Source of the DNA: Gemmatimonas sp.
Lineage (GTDB): Bacteria; Gemmatimonadota; Gemmatimonadetes; Gemmatimonadales; Gemmatimonadaceae
Length of the DNA stretch: 64,000 bases
NCBI RefSeq assembly: GCF_031426495.1
Contig: NZ_JANPLK010000049.1
Location: 1-64,000, forward strand
Direction of reading: 5' to 3'
The notes under the pieces: model-generated
What the model saw: the letters and a program-made list of their open reading frames with translations, nothing else
Database searches by the model: none
Told to the model about the DNA's origin: nothing
Shown here: piece after piece, positions 43,601-52,139 of the stretch
Layout of the letters: each line of letters begins with the position of its first letter
Position numbering within the stretch: position 1 is the first letter of the stretch
Translations under genes and position numbers: made by a program

Positions 43601-44812
43601 GTGATCTGTCGTCAGCTATTCAGCCTCCTGATCTTCTGCAGCGCGTCTCCCGCGCTGGCGCAGTCTTCGAGTGGGCGCACCACCGCGTGGCTCGACGTGG
43701 GTGGCGCGCGCGTTCGACAGCCCACCAGCAATAGCCGTTCGGCAGGCGCGCTGGGTGGCGGCATGTGGCACGCCCGCGATCGCGTATCCGTCGCCGCTGA
43801 GGGCAGCGTCATCGCCGCACGAGACAGCATCAGTGCTGCGCAGTACATCGCGCGGGCATCACTGCTGCCAACGGCGTGGTCGCGCACCGACGTCGACGTC
43901 AGTGCCACCACGAATGGGATCGTGCTTCCGGGGCGCAACGGCAATCGCTCGGCGATGCTGCGCCAGTTCTGGCGTTTCGGTGCGCTGGAGTTTTCCGGGT
44001 CCGCCGGAGCGGGTCGTACGTCGCGTCTGCAGAATACCAGCAGCGGGCACGCCGTTGGCACTGGCGCCGAGTGGCGGTACGAGCGTGCCGGTGGCCAGTG
44101 GCGGTTGGGGACATCGCTGCAGCGCAGCTACAGCAACGACTATCAGTTCATGGAAGCGTCAGGCGTGACGCTTTCGCGCCTCGCGTCGCGCTATACGCTC
44201 GATGACGTGAACGCGCAGCTCTCCTGGCAGCGCGGCGCACTGTGGCTGAACGCGCAGCGCGGGTGGCGTCGCGGGGTGAGCGCCACCGTGGGACGTGCTG
44301 GCAGCTTCAATCTGTCCGCGGTGTACTCCATGAATACGACCACCACACTCATCGTGCAGACCGGTGAGCAGATGGCCGATGTGGTTCGTGGGGTACCGCA
44401 GGCTCGGTATACCGGTGTGACGATGCGCTGGAGTCCCAGACGCGCCCGCGCGCTTCCCTCTGCCCTACGCGCATCGGCGGACACCCGCACGTCGCCCGGA
44501 GTGAGCGTGGTGCTCGTCCCCGACATCAAGAGTGACGAAGTGCTGCTGCAGCGGACGGAGGGCATTGGCACCATTGTCGTCACCATTTCGGCGCCGGCGC
44601 ATGCCGTCGTGCAACTGGCCACGAGCCATGACGACTGGCAACCCGTTCAACTCGCGCGTTGCGGTGACGTGTTCGTGCACCAGCTCACATTGCCCTCAGG
44701 GGCGCACAAGATCTCGGTTCGTGTGAATGGCGGTGACTGGCGTGCCCCACGCGGATTGGCGCAGGTGCGTGACGATTTTGGCGGCAAGATGGGCGTGGTC
44801 GTGATTCCCTGA
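43601..44812 (+). CDS. Outer-membrane-like protein with C-terminal CBM48-like domain
   Basis: Protein of 403 aa from GTG 43601, with a signal peptide ending at ALAQ. Residues about 25-300 show barrel-like amphipathic strands (SVAAEGSVIAARDS, GALEFSGSAGAGRTS, AVYSMNTTTTLIVQTGEQ). The last about 85 residues are a carbohydrate-binding-like module (TIVVTISAPAHAVVQLAT, PSGAHKISVRVNGGDW, DDFGGKMGVVVIP), parallel to the one in the anti-sigma-like protein at 42141. It is the last gene of the sigma factor operon. The ligand is unknown. Confidence 0.65.
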   Translation: MICRQLFSLLIFCSASPALAQSSSGRTTAWLDVGGARVRQPTSNSRSAGALGGGMWHARDRVSVAAEGSVIAARDSISAAQYIARASLLPTAWSRTDVDVSATTNGIVLPGRNGNRSAMLRQFWRFGALEFSGSAGAGRTSRLQNTSSGHAVGTGAEWRYERAGGQWRLGTSLQRSYSNDYQFMEASGVTLSRLASRYTLDDVNAQLSWQRGALWLNAQRGWRRGVSATVGRAGSFNLSAVYSMNTTTTLIVQTGEQMADVVRGVPQARYTGVTMRWSPRRARALPSALRASADTRTSPGVSVVLVPDIKSDEVLLQRTEGIGTIVVTISAPAHAVVQLATSHDDWQPVQLARCGDVFVHQLTLPSGAHKISVRVNGGDWRAPRGLAQVRDDFGGKMGVVVIP

Positions 44813-45000
44813 CGTCCGTCCGTTGACCCTCGTGAGCACGCTACTGATCGGTCTGTTGCATTGGCCTACACGATATCACCCGCGATGGCCGCTGTTGCAC
44901 CGTTGGCTCGGGCGTGTGTACGCTGCGCAGCTACGCGCTCACCGACAGCCAAACGAGTGGCGTAGCACGACCGGTCAGGCCCGCCACTCGGCCGTGTCGC

Positions 45001-45690
45001 TTACCGGTCGGTGAGCGTAATGCCCTCGAGCGGCGTGCCGCCTCCCGTTTTCTCGACGGCAATGATCGAACGAATGCCACCCGCGGCAACCTGTACGCCA
45101 CTTAGAGTCAACAGCGCAGTCTTGTTGCCCGCCGCGGTGAGGACGACGACGTAGGTACCGGCATCACGATCGATGTACGCCGATGCCGCCCGCGCTGCCA
45201 GATTGGACGCGGCCGGGGTTGCTGTGGCGAGATCGTTGGCATTGGCGAGCACGTACACGTCCACGGCGCCCGCACCAGCCGCCGCGTGAATGGCGCGGAG
45301 CTTCACTTTGCCTGCTGCCGGCGTCGCGTTGTCGTCGGTGAGCACCAAGGATTGTGGTGCCGCTTCGGTACCGAGTGCGATCACCGTGTAGTCCGCGCCG
45401 TTCGCAACCGTTGCATTCACAGACAGCAAATCGGTCGCGACGCCCGACTTGCGGAATTTGACGGCAGTCGCACCAACTGCCGTCGCCTTGTATCCATCCG
45501 ACCCTTTGTATGCAACGTTGGTCTTGTACGAAGTGGTATTGAACAGCATGTCCATTGTCGCCACGTTGCTGATGGCGTGCATAGCGCGGACACGCCCCTG
45601 CGCGGTCGGACGCACCGGGTCGTCATCGTCGCACGCAGCGAGAGTGAACGTGGCCAAAGCGGCGAGAGCAATTCGGGAAGACCAACGCAT
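45001..45690 (-). CDS. DUF4397 lipoprotein
   Basis: Protein of 229 aa with a lipoprotein signal (ALAALATFTLAACDDDD, Cys20). The mature protein contains two DUF4397-like repeats (QGRVRAMHAISNVATMDML and GKVKLRAIHAAAGAGAVDVYV), followed by beta strands ending IIAVEKTGGG. DUF4397 proteins are surface or periplasmic with unknown role. The gene stands alone, divergent from the AraC regulator. Confidence 0.85.
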   Translation of the reverse strand: MRWSSRIALAALATFTLAACDDDDPVRPTAQGRVRAMHAISNVATMDMLFNTTSYKTNVAYKGSDGYKATAVGATAVKFRKSGVATDLLSVNATVANGADYTVIALGTEAAPQSLVLTDDNATPAAGKVKLRAIHAAAGAGAVDVYVLANANDLATATPAASNLAARAASAYIDRDAGTYVVVLTAAGNKTALLTLSGVQVAAGGIRSIIAVEKTGGGTPLEGITLTDR

Positions 45691-45867
45691 ACGGGAACTC
45701 CGTGTCGAAGAACCGCGATGAGCGACCCCATGTCGTCATCGAGGCGCCATACTCGCGATGGCGAAGGCGTGTCACAGATGGTGTTCGGTTGTCGCGAGCG
45801 CTCACGCGGGCTCGACACGTCAGCGCCCGCGCCGAAACCCACCTCGCGTCGCCACGTACGACACACT

Positions 45868-46689
45868 ATGTCCACTGTTCTCACGCTGACGCGCGCGCAT
45901 TACGAGGGCGCACTGGTGCAGCCGCCGCACGCGCACGACGCGCTGCAGATCTCGATGCTCCTCACGGGCCGCGTCGAGGAAACGGTAGGGGGCACCACCC
46001 ATGACGCGGCACCGCTGCACGTTGCCGTGAAGGACGCCGGGCTCGAGCACGCCAACCGGTGGGCCGAGGGCGGCACCACGCTTCTGCGTCTCGAGGCGCC
46101 GGGGAAGAGTCTGGCGTCTCTCACCGGCCATCCCACCGCCCCCACGTGGCGCTGGCGCTTCGATCCCACGGCGATTCGCGCCTTCCTGCGCCTTGCGGCC
46201 AGCGTCAACGCTGAGGGCGTGATCGACGGGGATACCGACGGCAGTGACCTGCTCGCTGCGCTCGTGGCTGAGCCGCGCGACACGCCGAGCGGGACGCCGC
46301 CACGATGGCTGACCGACCTGATCGAGCGTCTGGTGGCCGAGTGGACGCCGAGGCTCGATACGGGCGTGATCGCGACGTGGGCCCACGTGCACCCAGTCTA
46401 TCTGGCCCGCTGCGTCCGCCGATGGTACGGCGTATCCGTGGGAGATCTACTGCGCCGCGAACGGCTGCGGCACACGGTACAGCGTCTCGCCAATAGCCGC
46501 GAGCGCATCGCGATGGTGGCCCACGCCAGTGGCTTCGCCGACGAAGCGCATTGCACGCGTACGGTCCGTGACGCGCTGGGCTCACCGCCGGCGGCGCTGC
46601 GGCGCCAGCTGCGTGCGCCGGCACCCGCGCACTCGGCGATGCCGAAGTCGGTTGCGCCAATTCAAGTGAGCGGTCGCACCGCCTGTTAG
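45868..46689 (+). CDS. AraC family transcriptional regulator
   Basis: Regulator of 273 aa from ATG 45868 (MSTVLTLTRAH). The N-terminal cupin-like sensing domain has PPHAHDALQISMLLTGRVEE. The C-terminal DNA-binding domain shows WAHVHPVYLARCVRRWYGVSVGDLLRRERL in pieces and the second helix-turn-helix IAMVAHASGFADEAHCTR, the AraC hallmark. It is followed after 8 bp by the class C serine hydrolase, a possible target. Confidence 0.87.
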   Translation: MSTVLTLTRAHYEGALVQPPHAHDALQISMLLTGRVEETVGGTTHDAAPLHVAVKDAGLEHANRWAEGGTTLLRLEAPGKSLASLTGHPTAPTWRWRFDPTAIRAFLRLAASVNAEGVIDGDTDGSDLLAALVAEPRDTPSGTPPRWLTDLIERLVAEWTPRLDTGVIATWAHVHPVYLARCVRRWYGVSVGDLLRRERLRHTVQRLANSRERIAMVAHASGFADEAHCTRTVRDALGSPPAALRRQLRAPAPAHSAMPKSVAPIQVSGRTAC

Positions 46690-46697
46690 CGTGGCGG

Positions 46698-48233
46698 ATG
46701 CACTTACGCCTCTCCCTTTGCACGATCCCGGGCACGCTCTCGCTCCTGAGCGCCGTCGCTCTCCCGGCGCAGTCCGCATCACGCATGGCCGATACCATGC
46801 TGGTTCGTGCCGTGGATTCGCTGGTGCAGAACGCTGTTGTACGTGGTATCACGCCAGGTTTCGGGCTCGCCATCGTGCGTGATGGTCACGTGCTGGCACG
46901 ACGGGCCTTCGGAATGGCCAACGCGTCGCGCGGCATTCGCGCCACACCCCAGACACACTGGTACCTCGCGTCCACATCGAAGTCGCTCACCGGCTTCGCC
47001 ATGGCGCTATTGGCCGATCTCGGCACACTGCCGTTCTCCACCAGCGTTCGCGACGCGCTTCCCGGTAGTTTGTGGCATGACGACGTGGTCGTGGATGCAC
47101 TCACGATCGCGCAGCTGCTGTCGCACACGCACAACCTTACCGACAACGTGATCGTGGTGTCGTCGGCGTTCACGGGAGCGATTCCTGAGTCGCAGTGGCC
47201 CGCCCTGTTGGCGAGCGTTCTACCGGCGCGACGCCCGGCACTCATCTACAGCAACTTCGGCTACAACGTCGCCGGCATGATCCTCGACCGGCGCACACGG
47301 GGTGGCTGGCGCGAGCTTCTCGACTCCGCCGTGCTTCACCCGGCCGGCATGCGGCATACCACCGCGCGAGTATCATCCGTGCGACCGGCGCTGCTCGCCA
47401 TGCCACACGACTATGCGTCCCTGGGCTTCACCACGCTGCCGTTCGAGAAGCGCGACCAGACTATGCACGCGGCCGGTGGACATGTGGCCACCCTCGACGA
47501 TCTGGCTCGCTGGGTGCAGATCCAGCTCGACAGCGGAGTCGTTGACGGTCGACGAGTCTTTCCGGCGACGGCGGTGCGTCTCGCGCACACGCTCATTGCC
47601 GCGCACACCGAAAGCCGAGGCAAGCGCTACGCGTACTTCGATCGCGACGGCTGGAGTGCGGGGTGGGACGTTGGCCGGTACGATGGTGAGCCGATGGTGA
47701 GTCGGTTCGGCGGGTACGCCACGATGCGCTCGCATGTGTCGTTCCTCCCCGAGCGTCACATCGGTGTGGTGGCTATGTCCAACGGGGGACTCGGATCGTC
47801 GCTCACCGATGTGGTGGCGGCGTACGTCTACGATCTCGATGGTGGGCGACCCGATGCCGCTACGCGCGCGTGGACCCGCGTGGACTCACTGTACACGAGT
47901 CTCCCCGAATCACGTCGCGCCGCACTGCTCGCCGACTCCCAAGCGCGTACGCAGGAGCGCACACCGCCGGGCGTTCCGATTGGCACGCTGCTCGGCCACT
48001 ATACCAGTCCCGAGCTTGGCACGCTCATCATCCTGCGGAACGGCCCCTCCATCGCTGTGCGGTGGGGCGTACTTGCGGCGCCGGTGCGAACGGTCGACGC
48101 CGCGGACGGTACGTATCGCGTCGCTGGCGGTGGCACCGAGTTCTCGCTGCGATTTGAGTGGAGCGGCGACGCCGGGCGCTCGCCTGCCACTGCGGCGGTG
48201 GTGAACGGGAGCGTGATGAGGCGCGTGAGGTAG
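46698..48233 (+). CDS. Class C beta-lactamase-related serine hydrolase
   Basis: Secreted enzyme of 511 aa with a signal peptide ending at PAQS. The catalytic SxxK motif is STSK at residues 92-95 (reading WYLASTSKSLTGFA). The YxN motif is YSN in PALIYSNFGYN, and the third element is HAAGG in MHAAGGHVATLDDLARW. The C-terminal about 110 residues form a beta-rich extension (PPGVPIGTLLGHYTSPELG) found in many family members. It is probably a D-amino peptidase or esterase; antibiotic hydrolysis is not implied. Confidence 0.92.
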   Translation: MHLRLSLCTIPGTLSLLSAVALPAQSASRMADTMLVRAVDSLVQNAVVRGITPGFGLAIVRDGHVLARRAFGMANASRGIRATPQTHWYLASTSKSLTGFAMALLADLGTLPFSTSVRDALPGSLWHDDVVVDALTIAQLLSHTHNLTDNVIVVSSAFTGAIPESQWPALLASVLPARRPALIYSNFGYNVAGMILDRRTRGGWRELLDSAVLHPAGMRHTTARVSSVRPALLAMPHDYASLGFTTLPFEKRDQTMHAAGGHVATLDDLARWVQIQLDSGVVDGRRVFPATAVRLAHTLIAAHTESRGKRYAYFDRDGWSAGWDVGRYDGEPMVSRFGGYATMRSHVSFLPERHIGVVAMSNGGLGSSLTDVVAAYVYDLDGGRPDAATRAWTRVDSLYTSLPESRRAALLADSQARTQERTPPGVPIGTLLGHYTSPELGTLIILRNGPSIAVRWGVLAAPVRTVDAADGTYRVAGGGTEFSLRFEWSGDAGRSPATAAVVNGSVMRRVR

Positions 48234-48261
48234 TGAGGTACGTCGCCGGTCGCCGTCGCCG

Positions 48262-49455
48262 TCAGGACAGCGACGGGGCGATCACCGTTGGCACCTCGGG
48301 CGACCAGCGTTCCCCGTGCAGCACCCGCGCCGGCGCGAGGTTGCCGTCCAGCGCCGCGGCGACCACGGCACGACCACTGAGGGCCCCAATCACATTGCCG
48401 GTCCCTGAGTAGCCGCCCAGCGCCCACACGCCCTCACGCACCTGCTCGAGAACCGGCAATCCGCTCTCCGTGTAGCCGGCGCAGGCCGCCCATCGGTGCG
48501 TGATCGGCGCCGACACGCCGAGGTGCGTGCGCACGAATGCTTCCAGCAGCTCCTGCACCGGCGCCGTGGGTCGCGCTTCGAGGCTCCACTCGCTGGGCCC
48601 CGCCTGATCGCGGAACCCGCCGATCGTGAGCGACCCGTCGGGCAACTGCTGCCAGTACTCGTACCCCTCGCGGTAATACATCGGGCACGGCACGGTGATC
48701 TCGGTGGTGGGCGCGGTGGCCAGCATCTGCAGTCGCGCCGTGCGCACCCGACCAGCAAGTTCGGGCAGCAGCACCTCGAGTCGGCCGTCGATCGCCACGA
48801 TCACCCGCTGGCAATGCACCGTACCTTCGGCGGTGTCCACACGCGTGCCCTGCACCGCGGTGACCGGCGATCGCGAGAACAGCTGCGCACCCGCCTGCAC
48901 CGCATGGCGCGCCAGTATGCGACAGCGCGCGAGTGGATTGAACGACGCGTCGCTGGGGAACGTGAGTCCTACGCCGTCGGCTGCCTCGTACCATTCGCAG
49001 GCCAGTCCATCGGCCTGCATGGCCACCATCTGCGCCCGACAGTCGTCGATCTCCCATGCATCGGCAGCGATGCGGCGCGAGCCCACGAACCGCACCGTGC
49101 CCGGCGCGGCTTCGGCGATGCGCTGCATCTCCACCAGGGTGGCCTGATAGATCGCGAACGCGCGATCGCGACCGTGCTTGCGCACCGCGTCGTGATAGAA
49201 GTCGTATGCACCGGCCAACAGGAAGCCGCCGTTCCGACCAGCGGCACCAGCGGCCACGTCGCTCGCGTCGAGTCCGACCACGGCCTCACCGCGCGCGAGA
49301 AGTTCCTCGATGACGGTGAGACCGGAACCGCCCAGTCCGACGACGCACGTGCCGGTGGTGATCTCCCCTCGAAGCGAGGGGAACGGCGTCCACAACTGAT
49401 CGTCCCAAACGGGCTGGTTATCGGATGTCACTTCTCGCTTCAGATCGGGCCTCAT
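48262..49455 (-). CDS. FAD-dependent oxidoreductase (DAO/DadA type)
   Basis: Flavin oxidoreductase of 397 aa. The FAD loop CVVGLGGSGLTVIEELLARG begins near residue 37. The family features GAAGRNGGFLLAG, a central VHCQRVIVAIDG and the C-terminal ALGGYSGTGNVIGALSGRA, which closes on the flavin, are all present. It likely oxidises an amine or amino acid; substrate unknown. The end is duplicated as a decayed fragment at 21.85-22.3 kb. The first about 38 bp overlap the end of the S41 peptidase gene. Confidence 0.9.
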   Translation of the reverse strand: MRPDLKREVTSDNQPVWDDQLWTPFPSLRGEITTGTCVVGLGGSGLTVIEELLARGEAVVGLDASDVAAGAAGRNGGFLLAGAYDFYHDAVRKHGRDRAFAIYQATLVEMQRIAEAAPGTVRFVGSRRIAADAWEIDDCRAQMVAMQADGLACEWYEAADGVGLTFPSDASFNPLARCRILARHAVQAGAQLFSRSPVTAVQGTRVDTAEGTVHCQRVIVAIDGRLEVLLPELAGRVRTARLQMLATAPTTEITVPCPMYYREGYEYWQQLPDGSLTIGGFRDQAGPSEWSLEARPTAPVQELLEAFVRTHLGVSAPITHRWAACAGYTESGLPVLEQVREGVWALGGYSGTGNVIGALSGRAVVAAALDGNLAPARVLHGERWSPEVPTVIAPSLS

Positions 49456-50533
49456 GCGAAGACGCGGGAGCGATACGGTACACCCCGTTGCGCTCGCCGA
49501 GCAATCCCACCGCGGCGTCGATCAGCGGATCACGCGCGCTGTCATAGTTGGCCGGATCCCACATCATGGCCAGATGCGGGGCCACTCCTCGGCCCTCGAT
49601 GGGGCGTTTGTCGGGGCCGAACTCGAGCCAGCGCGGCACCGTGAAGCGCCACCCGTTGCCGAGCGCGAACGTGGCCGGATTGCCCGATGCGCCACCGGTG
49701 GTGTCGCCGACCACGGTCACCTGCGGCAACGTGCGCATGGCCGCGACGAAGCTCTCCGTGGCGCTGAATCCACCGCGTCCGGACAGGACCACTACGGGTC
49801 GCGTGAACTGCCAGCCTCCCCGTGGACCGATGGTGCGCGCGAGCGGCATCTCGATGTTCTTCACCAACGAGTCCATGCGGATCTCGACGTACGACGCGGT
49901 GAAGGCGCGGGTGGTGAATCGGCTGGCGAAGGCGAGGGCGGTCTGATCGGTGCCGCCAGCGTTGTTGCGCACATCGATGATCAAGCCCGGGGCGTCGCGC
50001 ATGCGCGAGAGTGCCAGATCCAGCGCGTCCTGATTGACCGGCTCCTTCCACGAGCCGATGTACAGATAGGCGTACCCACCCACCGTGCCTTCGCCGAGAT
50101 CGCGATGGTGCGCGAGATAACTCGCGTCGCGCATCGCCGATTCCCACCGCGCCCGTTCGAAGTTGGCGAGCACAGCAGGACGGAAGGTGGGCACCACCTG
50201 CCCGCGCGGATCGACCAGCCACACATGCAGATCGCGCAATGGCGTGAGCATGTCGACGAGCACGGCGATCAGCTCATCCTGCGAGCGTGCCCGCTGCGCC
50301 CGGGCGCGATACGTGGCGCGCTGGGCGCGCCAATCAACCTGCTTGTACGCAAATGACGGATAGACGTCATCGAATCGCGTCCACAGGGTATCGAACTGTT
50401 CCACGAACGAGCGCGACGGTGCCGGCGAAACACGCTCCGCATCGTTCGCGCGAAGCGAGGGGACAACACACGCCACACTCGACGCCGCAGCGCCCAGCGC
50501 CAGCCACACTTTCCAGTGCCCTGCGCGTCTCAT
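49418..50533 (-). CDS. S41 family peptidase, lipoprotein-like
   Basis: Tail-specific protease-like protein of 371 aa. The signal sequence ends LGAAASSVAC, a possible lipidation site. The N-terminal helical part (FDTLWTRFDDVYPSFAYKQVDW) and the core IDVRNNAGG and GGFSATESFVAAM are characteristic; the serine in SATES is the expected nucleophile. The C-terminal GRGVAPH fits the family's xGxGVxPD end. Its stop overlaps the oxidoreductase start by 38 bp. Confidence 0.88.
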   Translation of the reverse strand: MRRAGHWKVWLALGAAASSVACVVPSLRANDAERVSPAPSRSFVEQFDTLWTRFDDVYPSFAYKQVDWRAQRATYRARAQRARSQDELIAVLVDMLTPLRDLHVWLVDPRGQVVPTFRPAVLANFERARWESAMRDASYLAHHRDLGEGTVGGYAYLYIGSWKEPVNQDALDLALSRMRDAPGLIIDVRNNAGGTDQTALAFASRFTTRAFTASYVEIRMDSLVKNIEMPLARTIGPRGGWQFTRPVVVLSGRGGFSATESFVAAMRTLPQVTVVGDTTGGASGNPATFALGNGWRFTVPRWLEFGPDKRPIEGRGVAPHLAMMWDPANYDSARDPLIDAAVGLLGERNGVYRIAPASSHEARSEARSDIR

Positions 50534-50616
50534 ACTCTATAACATCGAGTCCAGACCGACGCAGGTAAAGTGCGCCGGCTCCATTCGTCCCTGAAATCGG
50601 AACGTCGACCCCGGGC

Positions 50617-51075
50617 TCAGAGCCCGGTGATGCCCTTGGCCACCTGACGCACCAGCACGGCCAACTCCGGCGAGCTCTGAATCGACTGCAGAAAGAGCCG
50701 CTGGAAGGCATCGCCCTCGGCATCGGCCTTCAGCAGCTCGAGTGACTGCTCGAACAAGGCGTTGGCTTCGACGCTGCCGAGCTTCTGCTTCTTGTCGGAG
50801 GTGCGCTCGTCGATCAAGAGCACCATCTGTCCCATCGGCCGCAGCCAGTCAAACCAGGGATCGTTGATGACGAGCTGGAGGAAGGCGCTGTTGTTGGCGA
50901 TCCGGCCATGCTGCTTCTCGTACCGGTTGCGCTCGGCTTCGAGCAGGCCCCGGTGGACACGCAACAGGTCGTGCCGAACGGTGTCGAGACGACGAAGGTC
51001 GGTGGCTGTGGCCTCCGGGACCTCGATGTGCGAGGATGGACGATCGGGTGCGAAGTCAGCGGTCGAGTCGGTCAT
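50617..51075 (-). CDS. Hypothetical cytoplasmic helical protein
   Basis: Protein of 152 aa from ATG 51075 (MTDSTADFAPD). It is highly charged and helical: RRLDTVRHDLLRVHRGLLEAERNRYEKQHGRI, then PWFDWLRPMGQMVLLIDE and ANALFEQSLELLKAD. There is no signal peptide and no known motif. The frame is open further upstream to 51258, but that part is Arg/Gly-rich shadow of the opposite gene. It is divergent from the DUF2490 gene. Confidence 0.65.
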   Translation of the reverse strand: MTDSTADFAPDRPSSHIEVPEATATDLRRLDTVRHDLLRVHRGLLEAERNRYEKQHGRIANNSAFLQLVINDPWFDWLRPMGQMVLLIDERTSDKKQKLGSVEANALFEQSLELLKADAEGDAFQRLFLQSIQSSPELAVLVRQVAKGITGL

Positions 51076-51179
51076 GCAAGCCTCCGAACGCGCCCGGAGG
51101 CGCGAGTGATTCAGTGGGATACGGTCGAAAGATATCGTGACACCTTCGCGCGCGTCTGCACAACAGCTGATACTTCCGG

Positions 51180-51971
51180 ATGCGCAATTCTCCCGTCCCC
51201 CTCCGCTCCCGCGCCCGCGCCGTCCTGCTGCTGGCCTCGTTCTGCGCGCTCGCACCAACCCTCGCGCGGTCGCAGTCCGCGGCCCCCTGGCGCACGGTAC
51301 GGCAGGACCACCTGTGGCTGGCCACCTTCATCGATCAGCCCATCACCACGCGCTGGGCTTTTCTGGGCGACGTGCAGTGGCGGCGTACCGATGGCGTCCA
51401 AAAGCCGCAGCAACTGCTCACCCGAGGATCGATCACGTATCGCGTGACACCGGGCTTCCGCCTGGGTGCGGGGCTCAACTATTTGGCGACGGCGCCATAC
51501 GGTGAGCTGCCTTCGGCCCGGCCGCTCCGCGATCGCCAGATTTTCTACATCGCGCAAATCAACCAGAAGCTGGCCGGTGTTGACGTGATGCATCGCTATC
51601 GGTTCGAGAACCGTTGGCTCGCCGACGTGCTGGCCAACGCCGCCGGCGACGATTCGCTCAGTGACTCACGCTTCGCGCAACGCGCCCGATACATGCTGCG
51701 GGGATCACGGCCGCTGGGCGGGCTCACGCTACGCACGCAACCGGTGATCGGGATCGTGCAGAATGAGATGTTCGTGGGGATTTCGCGCGCCGATCGCGGC
51801 GTAGCGGTCGACCAGAATCGCTTCTCCTTCGGCGCGGGCCTGCCGCTGTCGACCACGAAGCGGCTCGACGTGCTCTGGCTGCAGCAGTGGATCCCGGTGT
51901 CGCGGGCCCGCGCCAGCGAGAACAACCGGACGCTTTGGATCGTGCTGAACCACACGGGCAAGGGGCGCTAG
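51180..51971 (+). CDS. DUF2490 outer-membrane protein
   Basis: Protein of 263 aa with a signal peptide ending ARSQ. The family pattern is clear: WLATFIDQPITTRWAFLGDVQWRR, LTRGSITYRVTPGFRLGAGLNYL, MHRYRFENRW, FGAGLPLSTTKRLDVLWLQQW, and a closing WIVLNHTGKG strand. DUF2490 proteins are predicted beta barrels of unknown role. Confidence 0.85.
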   Translation: MRNSPVPLRSRARAVLLLASFCALAPTLARSQSAAPWRTVRQDHLWLATFIDQPITTRWAFLGDVQWRRTDGVQKPQQLLTRGSITYRVTPGFRLGAGLNYLATAPYGELPSARPLRDRQIFYIAQINQKLAGVDVMHRYRFENRWLADVLANAAGDDSLSDSRFAQRARYMLRGSRPLGGLTLRTQPVIGIVQNEMFVGISRADRGVAVDQNRFSFGAGLPLSTTKRLDVLWLQQWIPVSRARASENNRTLWIVLNHTGKGR

Positions 51972-52139
51972 GCGGCGCGCTCGGCGGCGCGCTCGTGGCA
52001 CTCGTCCCACGGCCGAGCGTTTCGACGGCGCGTTGCGTTAGGGGTGGGGGTCGCGTAGCATCGGCGGGGGTGTCGCCCCGGTCGATGCGAAGGCGACCCA
52101 CTGATTGACATCTGACCGCCCACCCGAGGCAGCTCACCG

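Noticed and set aside
44823..45014. Short frame containing PLLHRWLGRVY, resembling DUF2306 membrane proteins
   Set aside because: Only about 20 residues are suggestive, there is no start site, and it lies in a short gap; too little to call even a remnant.
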